Positions 55,139 through 64,000 of a stretch of 64,000 bases of DNA are shown here, one piece after another. The stretch covers positions 19,795 through 83,794 of the forward strand of contig JBGQBO010000023.1 in the NCBI GenBank assembly GCA_041494885.1, in the 5' to 3' direction. This DNA is from JAIQFV01 sp041494885. Lineage in GTDB: Bacteria; Acidobacteriota; Terriglobia; JAIQFV01. Within the stretch, counting starts at the first letter, position 1. Every line of letters begins with the position of its first letter. The position numbers and the translations under genes are program-made. Below the pieces are notes generated by a model. It was not told where the DNA came from, did no database searches, and saw only the letters and a list, made by a program, of their open reading frames with translations.

Positions 55139-56050
55139 TTGTCTGGACGCCAGAACTCGGGGGCAAACTGCTTGTCACGCATTGCGAGGAAATTCGAAGC
55201 TCTTCAACGGTCCGGAGGGAAGGGGTTCATTGCCTACCTCACGGCAGGTGATCCCTCCCTACAGCACACCGGGTCGCTCATCCCGGCTCTCATTCGAGCG
55301 GGGGCCGACGTGATCGAAGTGGGCGTCCCTTTTTCCGATCCTCTGGCGGACGGGCCGGTTATACAGCGGGCTTCTCAACGGGCCCTGGCGGGAGGAACGA
55401 GTCTGGCAAGAATTCTGGATCTGGTGGCAGAGATCAGGGGAGCCCGGGAGATTCGCTCCAGTCAGGGCAGTCAGACGCGGACGGATAAACCTGAAGAGAG
55501 CGAAGAGACACCCTTCGTCTTATTCAGTTATCTCAATCCGATCTGGCAAATGGGCATTGAGAAATTTGCCCGCCGGGCAAAAGAATCTGGGGCGGATGGA
55601 GTGCTCTTGACCGACCTTCCTCCGGAGGAATCCGGAGGAATCAAGGAGGTCTTCGACGCCCACGAATTGGATTTGATTTTCCTCATTGCTCCCACCTCGA
55701 CAGATGAACGGATTCAAAAGATCTGTCGGGCGGCCCGAGGGTTTATTTACGCCGTGTCCCGGACCGGCACGACCGGGACGCGAGACACACTATCGGAGGG
55801 AGCGGAACCCCTCGTGAAAAGGATTCGTCGCTTCAGCAATCTCCCGATTGCCGTGGGTTTTGGAATATCGACGAGCGCCCAGGTACAGGCCGTGTGGGAT
55901 GTCGCGGATGCCGCAGTCGTCGGCAGTGCCATCGTCCAAACGATTGAACAAGAGGTCGCCTCGAATCAGGGATCCCCGCCTCAGGTCGAAAGGCTTGTAG
56001 AGCGCGTGGAGGCTCTGATAAGGGGACTCATTCCGCCACGATCAACCTGA
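55139..56050 (+). CDS. trpA: Tryptophan synthase alpha subunit
   Basis: 303 residues from a TTG. It cleaves indole-3-glycerol phosphate to indole, which passes to TrpB. Catalytic Glu60 (VIEVGVPFSDP) and Asp71 (PLADGP) are in place, eleven residues apart as in E. coli. FSYLNPIWQMG, DLPPEESG and the loop RTGTTGTRD follow. About 20 extra charged residues (SSQGSQTRTDKPEESEE) sit before the third strand, and there is a short leader. No other trp gene is adjacent. The start codon has no strong ribosome-binding site, so it could differ by a few codons. Confidence 0.9.
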   Translation: MSGRQNSGANCLSRIARKFEALQRSGGKGFIAYLTAGDPSLQHTGSLIPALIRAGADVIEVGVPFSDPLADGPVIQRASQRALAGGTSLARILDLVAEIRGAREIRSSQGSQTRTDKPEESEETPFVLFSYLNPIWQMGIEKFARRAKESGADGVLLTDLPPEESGGIKEVFDAHELDLIFLIAPTSTDERIQKICRAARGFIYAVSRTGTTGTRDTLSEGAEPLVKRIRRFSNLPIAVGFGISTSAQVQAVWDVADAAVVGSAIVQTIEQEVASNQGSPPQVERLVERVEALIRGLIPPRST

Positions 56051-56204
56051 GTATTCGTCCGGAAAGGGCAGGGACAATTTCGGCCAAAAGATCAGAGTCA
56101 GGCGGGCGGAGACGAGTCAAGAATTTTCGGAAAAGGGTTCTCCCTGGGGTCTTCCAGCAAGATGCCCTGGACAAGAGATGAAGACTGATTTCGGGAGTTG
56201 GACG

Positions 56205-57230
56205 TTAGATCTCCCGCCCCACCGCCGGGGCGATGATCCGCAACTCCTTCATCAATTGCTCGAACTGGTCAGGATACAGCGATTGGGCGCCATCACAGAG
56301 GGCCTTTTCAGGCTCATGATGGACCTCGATGAGAATTCCATCGGCGCCCGCAGCGACGGCAGCGCGGGCCATCGGCGCCACTTTGTCCCGCCGCCCTGTT
56401 CCGTGACTGGGGTCGACGATGATGGGCAGGTGTGAAAGTTTCTTGACGACAGGGATGGCGGAGATATCGAGGGTATTCCGGGTATAGGTTTCAAAGGTCC
56501 GGATGCCGCGCTCGCACAAGATGACGTGATGATTGCCTCCCGTCAAAATGTATTCGGCGCTCATGAGCCACTCCTCGATGGTGGCGCTCATGCCGCGTTT
56601 GAGCAGGACCGGTTTTCGGATTTTACCCAGGGCTTTGAGCATCTCAAAGTTCTGCATGTTCCTCGCCCCAACCTGCACTATGTCCGCGTATTCCGTCACC
56701 GTCTCTACGTGTCCCGTGTCGAGGCACTCCGTCACCACGAGTAGGCCGTTTTCGTCCGCCGCCCTTCGAATGTATCGCAGCCCTTTTTCTCCCAATCCTT
56801 GAAAGCTATACGGTGACGTCCGTGGCTTAAAGGCACCCCCCCGCAGGATGGTGGCTCCGCCCTGTTTGACACGCCGGGCGACCTCCCGGATTTGTTCGGC
56901 GGATTCGACCGTACACGGTCCGGCCATCATCACAACGGTCTTTCCTCCGATGGCAACCTGGCGGCCTTTCGGACCGGCTCTGATAATGGAATCTTCCGGC
57001 CTGAACGTGCGACTGGCCAGCTTGAACGGTGTGCTAATGCGAACGACTTCAGCCACCCCATCCAGCAACTCCAGGTCCCTCGTGTCAATCGCCGGCTTCG
57101 CGCCGACGGCTCCAAGGACCGTTTGATTCACTCCCGTCGACCGGTGGACGTCAAAACCCATGGCCACCAGTCGGTCAATTACTTTTTGAATTTGAGGTTC
57201 TTTTGCCCCCACCTGCATGACCACAACCAT
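56205..57230 (-). CDS. aroF: 3-deoxy-7-phosphoheptulonate synthase (ferredoxin-like regulatory domain type)
   Basis: 341 residues from ATG 57230, preceded by GGAAGGAAG. This is the first step of aromatic amino-acid synthesis, joining phosphoenolpyruvate and erythrose-4-phosphate. The first 75 residues form a ferredoxin-like domain (MVVVMQVGAKEPQIQKVID), as in the Thermotoga-type feedback-regulated enzyme. The barrel has MAGPCTVES, GGAFKPRTSPYSFQG, VLLKRGMS, CERGIRTFETYTRNTLD and DPSHGTGRRD. It follows the chorismate mutase gene by 57 bases, in one operon. Both probably act together. Confidence 0.95.
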   Translation of the reverse strand: MVVVMQVGAKEPQIQKVIDRLVAMGFDVHRSTGVNQTVLGAVGAKPAIDTRDLELLDGVAEVVRISTPFKLASRTFRPEDSIIRAGPKGRQVAIGGKTVVMMAGPCTVESAEQIREVARRVKQGGATILRGGAFKPRTSPYSFQGLGEKGLRYIRRAADENGLLVVTECLDTGHVETVTEYADIVQVGARNMQNFEMLKALGKIRKPVLLKRGMSATIEEWLMSAEYILTGGNHHVILCERGIRTFETYTRNTLDISAIPVVKKLSHLPIIVDPSHGTGRRDKVAPMARAAVAAGADGILIEVHHEPEKALCDGAQSLYPDQFEQLMKELRIIAPAVGREI

Positions 57231-57287
57231 GGAGCTTCTTCCTTCCAAAGGGCTGATGTCTTTCTTCTTGGATTGCTTCCCCTGGTC

Positions 57288-57611
57288 TCAACGCGCCGAA
57301 GCTCTCCTCGACGTATCTGAGCTCGATCCCTTTCTCTGCCTTCTTCTCTCAATATACTCCCGCTCCAGGAGACGGGCTTCGTCAATGATACGCTCAAACA
57401 AGCGCCGGATCGCCTTGTTATCTAGTGGGCCGCCGTTGGCGATCACGACGTTGTTGAGGACTTCCACCTCGCGGCTGGGTGTGTATACCGGAAGGTTATG
57501 TTGTGCCTTGATCTTCCCGATTTCCAGGGCATAGCGGGATCGGCGGTTCAATAGTTCCACAAGCTTCAAATCAACCGTGTCAATGCGCTTGCGCCATCCA
57601 TCCAAGTCCAT
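57288..57611 (-). CDS. AroQ-type chorismate mutase
   Basis: 107 residues, all-helical. The pattern WRKRIDTVDLKLVELLNRRS, then ALEIGKIKAQHN with the catalytic Arg and Lys, and the C-terminal segment RLFERIIDEARLLE, is that of AroQ mutases. It rearranges chorismate to prephenate for phenylalanine and tyrosine. The stand-alone domain lies just upstream of DAHP synthase, a combination that is often physically complexed or fused. Good AGGA-type ribosome-binding site (GGAGGACGAATGG) directly before the ATG. Confidence 0.9.
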   Translation of the reverse strand: MDLDGWRKRIDTVDLKLVELLNRRSRYALEIGKIKAQHNLPVYTPSREVEVLNNVVIANGGPLDNKAIRRLFERIIDEARLLEREYIERRRQRKGSSSDTSRRASAR

Positions 57612-58293
57612 TCGTCCTCCGTGACAGGAAACTTGCGATTATAGAGTCTTTGTGAGATGCACGCAAGCGACGCAATGGTTCTTGCATTCTCGGGCTGAGT
57701 GCAGTCTGGGAGCGGCTAATCCGCGGGCTGATGGCCGAATGCGATTTTCACCGGTTCGCCCGGCCGCAGGACTTTAGGAGCGGTCGATTCAATGACTCTC
57801 GAGGTGGGTAAAAGGGAGCTTAAAGTCTTTTCGAGCTTTCGAGCATTTCGGTGCTGCTGAGATTCACTCCTTCACCACAGGTTCTCGCTGTGGATGAGAT
57901 TTGAGGTTGGAGTGGTAGACATAATTTGTAATTGAAAATCACATAAATTGTTAGTCATGTATTAGAAGTGAACAAGGAGAACTCATTGGAGGGTGAGCAA
58001 GCGCGGTGGAAAGGGACCGCAGCTTTGTGAAATCAACAACCTAGCTCTATACCTCAATGCGGTCAATTTGACCGGACGAGTTGGAAATATGCGTGCCACT
58101 ATGAATATCGTGGGAGGAAGAACGGGTCGGGTTGTGTGGCGTGTAACCCCCAAGCGTCCTAAGAGACCGTCATTCAAAAGAGGGATCCGCAAACACAACT
58201 CCTTCCCCGGGAAGGATGAAGGACCTCTTCTGTAACGTGTGGGATGTCTGATTTTTTTGACGCCTTCGTGAATGAGCTTCGGGAGGAAAACTG
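57612..58293. other. Intergenic region, nothing certain
   Basis: About 680 bases. On the minus strand a frame of 51 codons ends at 57716 and reads protein-like (RVIESTAPKVLRPGEPVKI) but has no start codon. An 80-codon plus-strand frame at 57993-58235 is very basic and unsupported. No RNA gene recognised. Confidence 0.35.
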
Positions 58294-58899
58294 ATGAAGC
58301 AATGTCCCCACTGTACTGAGAAAATGCCTGATACGTATATTATCTGCACCGCCTGTCATAAAGAACTAGTCCCTCCGCAAATGCCCTCATATCATCGATC
58401 GTCTGGCGCTTCATATGATGCCCGAATCCCTCTGGTCTTAAGGAAAGGGAACGAGTTGGGGTGGGGAAAGTGGATCCAAATTTTCTTAGGCACGATCGTT
58501 TATCTGGCAGTCTTCCTAGGTCCCCTGATCCAGCAGGGAAATGTACAGATCCCTTGGTCTAGACACCTGTCCGGTGCGGCCGGGCAAGAAGGGAAGCTGT
58601 TTTTGACAGGGGATCAAGCCATTCTTGTAGCCAAAACCAAGGACGAACTTCTTGCTGTGCGCGGGGCAGGGGATTCAATAAAGCAGAAGACGCAAAAATC
58701 CGTGGCAGGTTCCAAAGGAGCAGTCTCAAGGAGGTTATCCAACAAGCTGGCCCGCGTGCCGGCAGGGTCGGCCGTCCGTGTTCTGGATACTGCAGACGGG
58801 GTGTGCCGTGTGATCGTATTGGATGGGCAGTATGAAGGAACTTTAGGCTGGGTTGACTCGGCCCACATCGCCTCCTTCTCAAGACAGGAGGGCCAGTAG
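58294..58899 (+). CDS. Membrane protein with N-terminal zinc ribbon and C-terminal SH3-like domain
   Basis: 201 residues from an ATG with GGAGG eight bases upstream. Cys4-x2-Cys7 (CPHC) and the later CTAC form a zinc-ribbon. A single membrane helix follows (IQIFLGTIVYLAVFLGPLI, about 62-82). The rest ends in a beta-rich part (AVRVLDTADGVCRVIVLDG, then GTLGWVDSAHI) of bacterial SH3 type. Such modules often bind peptidoglycan, but the orientation here would put the ribbon inside and the SH3 outside. Family unknown. Confidence 0.65.
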   Translation: MKQCPHCTEKMPDTYIICTACHKELVPPQMPSYHRSSGASYDARIPLVLRKGNELGWGKWIQIFLGTIVYLAVFLGPLIQQGNVQIPWSRHLSGAAGQEGKLFLTGDQAILVAKTKDELLAVRGAGDSIKQKTQKSVAGSKGAVSRRLSNKLARVPAGSAVRVLDTADGVCRVIVLDGQYEGTLGWVDSAHIASFSRQEGQ

Positions 58900-59331
58900 G
58901 CCCCACCTTTGGCCCGTCGCAGTAATGGCCGTTGCAACGCACTTTTGCTGGTCATTCCGGAATCGTACCAAAGACACGACTCTCGAGAAAGAAGCGGTTT
59001 TTCCAAAAGAATTGACGGATGTTTTCCGCCCCCAAGGGATCATAGCGAAAAACATGATCGTGTAGACCCCCGTTGGGCAATGGTCCGAACAGAGTGTTTC
59101 TCCACACCTCCACATCTATCCCGGCTTGGAAAATCGGGTAACGGGCGCACTCCACTCCATCCTGTACACATACTCAAAACAAGTTAAAAATCCACCTGCC
59201 TCAGCCCCTCAGAAGATTGCAAGCGGCGGGTCAGGGGAATGTGCTTCTATTCCTGTTGTTCAACATCGGAATTCAGGTCATTCCAGGCTTTATACCGGCA
59301 ATCAGTGGGTTCAGCAAGGAGGTGAGCGAAG
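58900..59331. other. Intergenic region between convergent genes
   Basis: About 430 bases with only short, unsupported open frames on both strands. No terminator was identified for either neighbour. Confidence 0.35.
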
Positions 59332-60030
59332 TCAAGATTTCGCGGTGGGTGTGGTTCGTGCGGTCGCCACCAAAATGAGAATTTTTTCGACTACTTGATC
59401 GACGGTCAAGCAGGTCGTGTCGAGGTAAATGGCATCTTTCGCGGGCACCATCGGCGAAGCCTTACGGGATGCGTCCCGCCGATCGCGCCCTCGGACAGCT
59501 TCAATCGTCACTTCACGGCCGCGCGGCTTTCCGTTCCGTGCCTCTTCTGCATACCGTCTTTCGCCGCGTGCTTCCGTTGTGGCATCGAGGAAAATCTTGA
59601 CGTCTGCATTTGGAAAGACCACGGTCCCGATGTCGCGCCCTTCCATGACCACGCCTCCGTGTTCACCCAGACGCTGTTGCTGTGCCACGAGCTCCCGTCG
59701 AACAGCCGCAATGGTGGAAATCCTCGACGAGGCTTCGCTTACTTCCGGCGCCCGGATGGCCCGGGTCACATCAACCCCATTGATCGAGATTTGAAACTGC
59801 CGATGATCACACGTCAACCGCATTTGGGTTCCACGCAGACGCTGGGTAATCGCGGGGCCATCCTCCAGAGGAATCTTCTCTTGAAGTGCCATCCAGGCGG
59901 CCGCCCGATACATGGCGCCGGTATCGACATAGAGGTACCCCAAGCACTCGGCGACCTTCTTGCCGACCGTCGACTTTCCAGAGCCAGCAGGCCCATCAAT
60001 CGCAATGATCAGGTTCCGCTGGGCGCGCAT
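59332..60030 (-). CDS. cmk: Cytidylate kinase
   Basis: 232 residues. P-loop GPAGSGKST at 13-21. The segment YVDTGAMYRAAAW is the CMP-binding start, and MEGRDIGTVVFP is the most conserved block of the family. RGRDRRDASRKASP continues the lid. It phosphorylates CMP and dCMP. It lies 72 bases after mutL on the same strand and is the last gene of the aspS-mutL-cmk operon. Confidence 0.95.
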   Translation of the reverse strand: MRAQRNLIIAIDGPAGSGKSTVGKKVAECLGYLYVDTGAMYRAAAWMALQEKIPLEDGPAITQRLRGTQMRLTCDHRQFQISINGVDVTRAIRAPEVSEASSRISTIAAVRRELVAQQQRLGEHGGVVMEGRDIGTVVFPNADVKIFLDATTEARGERRYAEEARNGKPRGREVTIEAVRGRDRRDASRKASPMVPAKDAIYLDTTCLTVDQVVEKILILVATARTTPTAKS

Positions 60031-60102
60031 AAGTCGAAGGAACTCCCATCTTCAGCACCCGTATTGACCGCAATGCAAGGATGCAAAAGCATCAAAGCTT
60101 CT

Positions 60103-62115
60103 TCAAGGTCGGTTAAAAGCTCGTTCAATCTCGCGTAAGGTGTATCGGATAATGACCGGCCGCCCATGGGGACAACTCATTGGATAGTCCGTCTTCATCA
60201 ATTCGTCAATCAGCCATTGCATCTTGTTCTGATCGAGCTTCATATTGACCTTGATGGCGGCGTGGCAGGCCACTGAGGCAGCTATCTTGGTTTGGAGCTT
60301 GTCGATATTGACCGCCTGGGTCTCACGTTCGAGGGCATCAAGAATCTCACGGAGGAGAATCTCGACATCACCGGCATCCACTCCAGCGGGTGAAGACTTG
60401 ATCGCAATCGTCTTGTGGCCAAAGGGTTCCACATCAAAACCGCTGGTTTCCATCTCGGGAAGAATGCTCTCCAGGATGGACAGCTGTCGCGGATCGAGCT
60501 CGATGATAATAGGCAGCAGCAACCGTTGACCCTGGAGAGTACCGCGCGCCCGCTCCTTTAGTTGCAGCTCGAACAAGATCCGCTCATGCGCGACATGCTG
60601 GTCAATGAGGTAGAGGTCTCGGTCATCCGTGGCAACAATAAAGCTGTCGCGGATCTGGCCCAACGGGGTGATGTGGTGGTCAAGCAGGGTGGCAATTTCA
60701 GTTTCCGTGATCGGCTCGACCGCTCCTGCGCTCCCGCTACCCGCGCAGCCCCGCGGCAAGGCGTTCCCTGGAATGCTTTGAAAGGGCGAATAGGCAGAGA
60801 GGGCGAGCGCCGGATCAAACCGCATTCGCATGCTTTCCGGCTCCAGCGGCTCCGGACGAAGTCTGAATGGGGAAGGCCGCTGGCCATGCTCAATGGCCGC
60901 AGAATCTGCCGTCCAGGTCCCGGAGATTCCTTTTGATTCCAGCTCCACGCCCAGACTGTCGGTTCCCAGGTTCTCCTGTGCCGCAGTCCGCATGGCAATA
61001 TCCTCGGGAGTGAGCCGATCTTTGGGCCGGAAGGAGGCGATGGGCTTCTGTTTCAAAAGGGCGCCCCGTATCGTGTCTCGCAGGAGATCGTGGACGAGGG
61101 CGGACCGTCGAAATCGGACCTCGATCTTGGAGGGGTGAACATTGACATCCACCTCCGAAAAAGGCATTTCAATAAACACCAAAGCGGCGGGGTAGACGGC
61201 GGACGGCATGAGATTGTGGTAGGCCTCGGTCAAAGCATGCATCAAAAGGCGGTCACGCACCAACCTTCGGTTGACAAACAGATAGATGGCATTGCGATTC
61301 AACCGGTGGACCTCAGGCAGTGAGACAAAGCCGTGAATTTGAAGCCTTTCCACTCGATCGTCTCTGCCGGGCTTTTCCGTTTCCTCAGCGCTCTCTCCGG
61401 CCGCGAGGTCTGCTCCTTCGACGAGTTCGGCACTGCGGCCCTCGATTTCAATCAACTGGGAGAGCAACTCGCGACCGAAGATCTGAAAAATCCGCTCCCT
61501 GAAGCTTTCAACCGGCGCCACGTTCAAAATCTCGTTCGTCGTAGAGCGGAGTTGAAAATGAATTTGGGGATTTGCGAGGGCATAGTGCGTCACCAGTGAG
61601 GAGATGTGGCCCAATTCCGTGGATTCGGATTTCAGAAACTTGCGCCGTGCCGGGATGTTGTAGAAGAGGTCGCGGACCGTAAGGGTTGTCCCCGGGGTCG
61701 CGGCCACCTCCTTGACTGCGATGATCTTCCCCCCTGCGATTTCCACCTGCGATCCGACGGGCGATTCAAGCGATCGTGTTTCCATCAGGACTCGTGAAAC
61801 TGCGGCGATGGAAGGAATGGCCTCTCCCCGGAAACCGAGGGTGGCAATGGAAAGCAGGTCCTCGGCGGATTTCATTTTGGAAGTGGCATGGCGCTCGAAG
61901 GCCAACAAGGCATCATCGGGGGTCATGCCGCAGCCGTCATCGATGACACGGATAAGCCGCTTGCCCCCGGCCTCGGTGTCTACAAATACCTTGCGAGCCC
62001 CGGCGTCGAGGGCGTTTTCCACCAGCTCCTTGACAACGCTCGCCGGGCGTTCCACCACCTCGCCCGCGGCGATCTTGTTGGCAACTATTTCCGAAAGAAC
62101 ACGGATTTTGGACAT
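60103..62115 (-). CDS. mutL: DNA mismatch repair protein MutL
   Basis: 670 residues from ATG 62115. The N-terminal GHKL ATPase has IAAGEVVERPASVVKEL, ENALDAGA, DDGCGM and GFRGEAIPSIAA. A linker of about 200 residues is variable. The C-terminal dimerisation domain carries the endonuclease motif, DQHVAHERILFE (family DQHA-x2-E-x4-E, with Ala to Val), and SCPHGRP near the end with the Cys-His of the metal site. So it should be a nicking MutL, as in bacteria without MutH. It starts 23 bases after aspS ends. Confidence 0.95.
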   Translation of the reverse strand: MSKIRVLSEIVANKIAAGEVVERPASVVKELVENALDAGARKVFVDTEAGGKRLIRVIDDGCGMTPDDALLAFERHATSKMKSAEDLLSIATLGFRGEAIPSIAAVSRVLMETRSLESPVGSQVEIAGGKIIAVKEVAATPGTTLTVRDLFYNIPARRKFLKSESTELGHISSLVTHYALANPQIHFQLRSTTNEILNVAPVESFRERIFQIFGRELLSQLIEIEGRSAELVEGADLAAGESAEETEKPGRDDRVERLQIHGFVSLPEVHRLNRNAIYLFVNRRLVRDRLLMHALTEAYHNLMPSAVYPAALVFIEMPFSEVDVNVHPSKIEVRFRRSALVHDLLRDTIRGALLKQKPIASFRPKDRLTPEDIAMRTAAQENLGTDSLGVELESKGISGTWTADSAAIEHGQRPSPFRLRPEPLEPESMRMRFDPALALSAYSPFQSIPGNALPRGCAGSGSAGAVEPITETEIATLLDHHITPLGQIRDSFIVATDDRDLYLIDQHVAHERILFELQLKERARGTLQGQRLLLPIIIELDPRQLSILESILPEMETSGFDVEPFGHKTIAIKSSPAGVDAGDVEILLREILDALERETQAVNIDKLQTKIAASVACHAAIKVNMKLDQNKMQWLIDELMKTDYPMSCPHGRPVIIRYTLREIERAFNRP

Positions 62116-62138
62116 CAGCAATCAGGACTTTTCATAGT

Positions 62139-63926
62139 CTAGGTTTTGATCGCGATTCCCAATTCATCGAGCTGATGCTGATCCACCGGCGAGGGCGACT
62201 CCGTCATAAGATCGGTGGCACTGGCGGTTTTGGGAAAAGCAATCACATCGCGGATTGACGATTCGCCCGACAGGAGGGTAACGATCCGGTCGAGTCCGAG
62301 CGCAATCCCCCCGTGCGGCGGCGTTCCGTAGAGCAAGGCCTCGAGAAAGAACCCGAACCGGGCCTTGGCCTCCGCCTCGCTCAGCCCCAGCGTCTCAAAG
62401 ATTTTCGCCTGAACATCCTGGCGGTGAATTCGAATGGATCCTCCCCCGATTTCCGATCCGTTTAATACCAGGTCGTAGGCCTTGGCCCGGACTCTGGAGG
62501 GATCCCGATGAATCAAACCGCTTTCGATGTCTTCGTCAACGGGAGAAGTAAACGGGTGATGCATGGCGACAAACCGCTGGTCTGCTTCACTCCATTCGAA
62601 CATCGGGAACTCGGTGACCCAAAGGAAATTCCACCGGGCCGACCCTGCCACGAGTTTTTCCTGTTTCGCCACTTGTAACCGGAGTGCACCCAGAGACTCC
62701 TCAACGACCTTCTTCTCCCCCGCGACGATAAGCAATAAATCTCCCCCTGCGGCGCCGGCGGCCGCAGCGGCCTCAACCACTAAGGCCCTGCCCAAAACCT
62801 TTTCAAGGGAGGATTGGACCCCTTCGGGTGTTACCTTGATCGAGGCGACGCTCGTCGCACCAAACAGCCGTGCGGTCTCCGCCAGTTCATCAAGTTGCTT
62901 CCGCGAATACCGGGCGCAGCCCTTAGCGCATATGGCCCGGACCGCTCCTCCGGAATCGAGCGCCGTTCGGAAGGGGGCGAACTCGGTCTGTCTCATGAGG
63001 AGGCTCAGGTCCCGGATCTCCATCTCGAACCGGGTGTCCGGCTTGTCACTTCCATATCGCCGCATCGCTTCAGAATAGGGCAAACGCGGGAAGGGACCGG
63101 AAATGGTGAGCCCCGCGGCGGCAAATATAGCGACCACCAGCCCTTCTATGGTTTCAAAGAAATCATCCAGATGAGGAAATGAGTGTTCAATGTCGATCTG
63201 GGTGAATTCCGGCTGACGGTCGGCCCGAAGGTCTTCGTCCCGAAAGCACCGGACAATCTGGAAATACCGGTCAAATCCTGAAATCATCAGCAACTGTTTG
63301 AATATTTGGGGTGATTGCGGAAGCGCATAAAACTCCCCGCGGTGGATTCGTGAAGGGACCAGATAGTCCCGCGCCCCTTCGGGGGTGGACTTGGTGAGGA
63401 AGGGAGTCTCGATTTCAAAGTAGCCCTGCTCGCTGAGGTATTTCCGTGTGGCCATGGTCACTTCATGGCGCCGATAGAGGTTCGCCTGCATCTCAGGACG
63501 CCGCAGGTCGAGATAGCGATACTTCAAGCGGATGTCCTCACTGGTGGCGATGTTGTCGTCGATGGGAAAGGGGGTGGTCTGCGCCTCGTTCAGGATTTTC
63601 AGCTGGGATGCCACCAGCTCGATTTCCCCGGTCAAGAGACCTTTATTCACTGTCGTCGGTTCCCGCTTGATGACCGTTCCTTCCACCGCGATCACAAACT
63701 CGGAGCGGAGCTGTTCGGCTTTCTCGTGAACCTCTCGGTCAATATCTGTCTTGAAAACGATTTGCGTCAATCCCGTGCGGTCGCGCAGGTCGATGAAGAT
63801 GAGCTGGCCCAGGTCGCGCCGTCGTGCGACCCAACCCATGAGCGTCACGCGGTGGCCTTCGTCCGTTGCGCGGAGTTCTCCGCACATGTGAGTCCGTTTG
63901 GTCGTGCCAAGAAAATCGAGAGCCAC
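62139..63926 (-). CDS. aspS: Aspartyl-tRNA synthetase
   Basis: 595 residues. The GTG at 63926 is used because GGAGAGGAG lies seven bases upstream; an in-frame start 45 bases earlier has none. The N-terminal OB fold binds the anticodon (GQLIFIDLRDRTGLTQIVF, read as the usual block). Class II motifs are FLTKSTPEGARDYLVPSR, FRDEDLRADRQPEFTQ and ALGLDRIVTLLSG. The bacterial GAD insertion (about 290-420) is present. It charges tRNA-Asp, and may also charge tRNA-Asn if the cell uses the amidotransferase route, which cannot be decided here. First gene of the operon with mutL and cmk. Confidence 0.95.
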   Translation of the reverse strand: MALDFLGTTKRTHMCGELRATDEGHRVTLMGWVARRRDLGQLIFIDLRDRTGLTQIVFKTDIDREVHEKAEQLRSEFVIAVEGTVIKREPTTVNKGLLTGEIELVASQLKILNEAQTTPFPIDDNIATSEDIRLKYRYLDLRRPEMQANLYRRHEVTMATRKYLSEQGYFEIETPFLTKSTPEGARDYLVPSRIHRGEFYALPQSPQIFKQLLMISGFDRYFQIVRCFRDEDLRADRQPEFTQIDIEHSFPHLDDFFETIEGLVVAIFAAAGLTISGPFPRLPYSEAMRRYGSDKPDTRFEMEIRDLSLLMRQTEFAPFRTALDSGGAVRAICAKGCARYSRKQLDELAETARLFGATSVASIKVTPEGVQSSLEKVLGRALVVEAAAAAGAAGGDLLLIVAGEKKVVEESLGALRLQVAKQEKLVAGSARWNFLWVTEFPMFEWSEADQRFVAMHHPFTSPVDEDIESGLIHRDPSRVRAKAYDLVLNGSEIGGGSIRIHRQDVQAKIFETLGLSEAEAKARFGFFLEALLYGTPPHGGIALGLDRIVTLLSGESSIRDVIAFPKTASATDLMTESPSPVDQHQLDELGIAIKT

Positions 63927-64000
63927 AAATAAACTCCTCTCCAAGGAAGGTGGCCGGAACAATGGGGACAATCCCTGAGCAGAGGGACGGTCCCTGGTGT

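Noticed and set aside
57993..58235. 80-codon plus-strand frame
   Set aside because: Very basic, low-quality translation with an overlapping GTG start and no family; no support beyond openness.

Overview
The window is a stretch of bacterial chromosome, moderately high in GC, from a Gram-negative organism. It carries a lipopolysaccharide transport ATPase with a fused LptC/OstA-type partner, a PilP-like protein, many Sec signal peptides, cytochrome bd oxidase, sigma-54 and nucleotide-sugar enzymes. The large secreted DUF5117-type zinc protease, the DPP4-like S9 peptidase, the LptC/OstA fusion and the short exported proteins without recognised homologues suggest an Acidobacteriota-like lineage. 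That placement is inference from gene content, with no rRNA or marker tree behind it. I saw no tRNA, rRNA, CRISPR array, complete insertion sequence or prophage.

Layout. 0-12.3 kb: an exported protein cut by the left edge, a secreted zinc metalloprotease, an amino-acid permease, a B12-binding radical SAM enzyme, and a minus-strand signalling operon (histidine kinase, receiver protein, EAL protein). The EAL gene is interrupted by one in-frame amber codon. 12.9-19.5 kb: cydAB, a ComEA-like protein, a Rossmann/DUF2520 protein, an aldehyde dehydrogenase and an NTF2-fold protein. 19.6-26.7 kb: a surface-polysaccharide cluster (GDP-mannose 4,6-dehydratase-like, GDP-fucose synthase-like, methyltransferase-GT2 fusion, methyltransferase, DegT aminotransferase, RmlD). 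27-35.6 kb: Rrf2 regulator, M24 peptidase, POT transporter, S9 peptidase, and two adjacent exported proteins that look like diverged copies of one STN-like design.

35.8-46 kb: recJ, the LptC/OstA fusion, lptB, rpoN, hpf, rapZ and a PilP-like protein. Here the LPS-export, sigma-54, ribosome-hibernation and RNase-adapter genes lie in one direction. 46-53.4 kb: a LOR/SDH (ornithine cyclodeaminase-like) protein, guaB, sucC, a small exported protein, sucD, ndk and a DUF2905 protein. guaB and sucC are divergent and have near-consensus sigma-70 promoters placed back to back. The guaB leader also contains a strong intrinsic terminator before the start codon, which points to premature-termination control. 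53.7-64 kb: a PAP2-like membrane phosphatase, a stand-alone trpA, a minus-strand chorismate mutase-DAHP synthase pair, a zinc-ribbon/SH3-like membrane protein, and the minus-strand operon aspS-mutL-cmk.

The most useful leads are the guaB leader terminator, the amber-interrupted GGDEF-like/EAL gene, the pair of STN-like exported proteins in lower-GC DNA, the exported protein between sucC and sucD, and several short-repeat tracts, including a perfect 30-bp inverted repeat. I did not find a clearly new multi-gene system.
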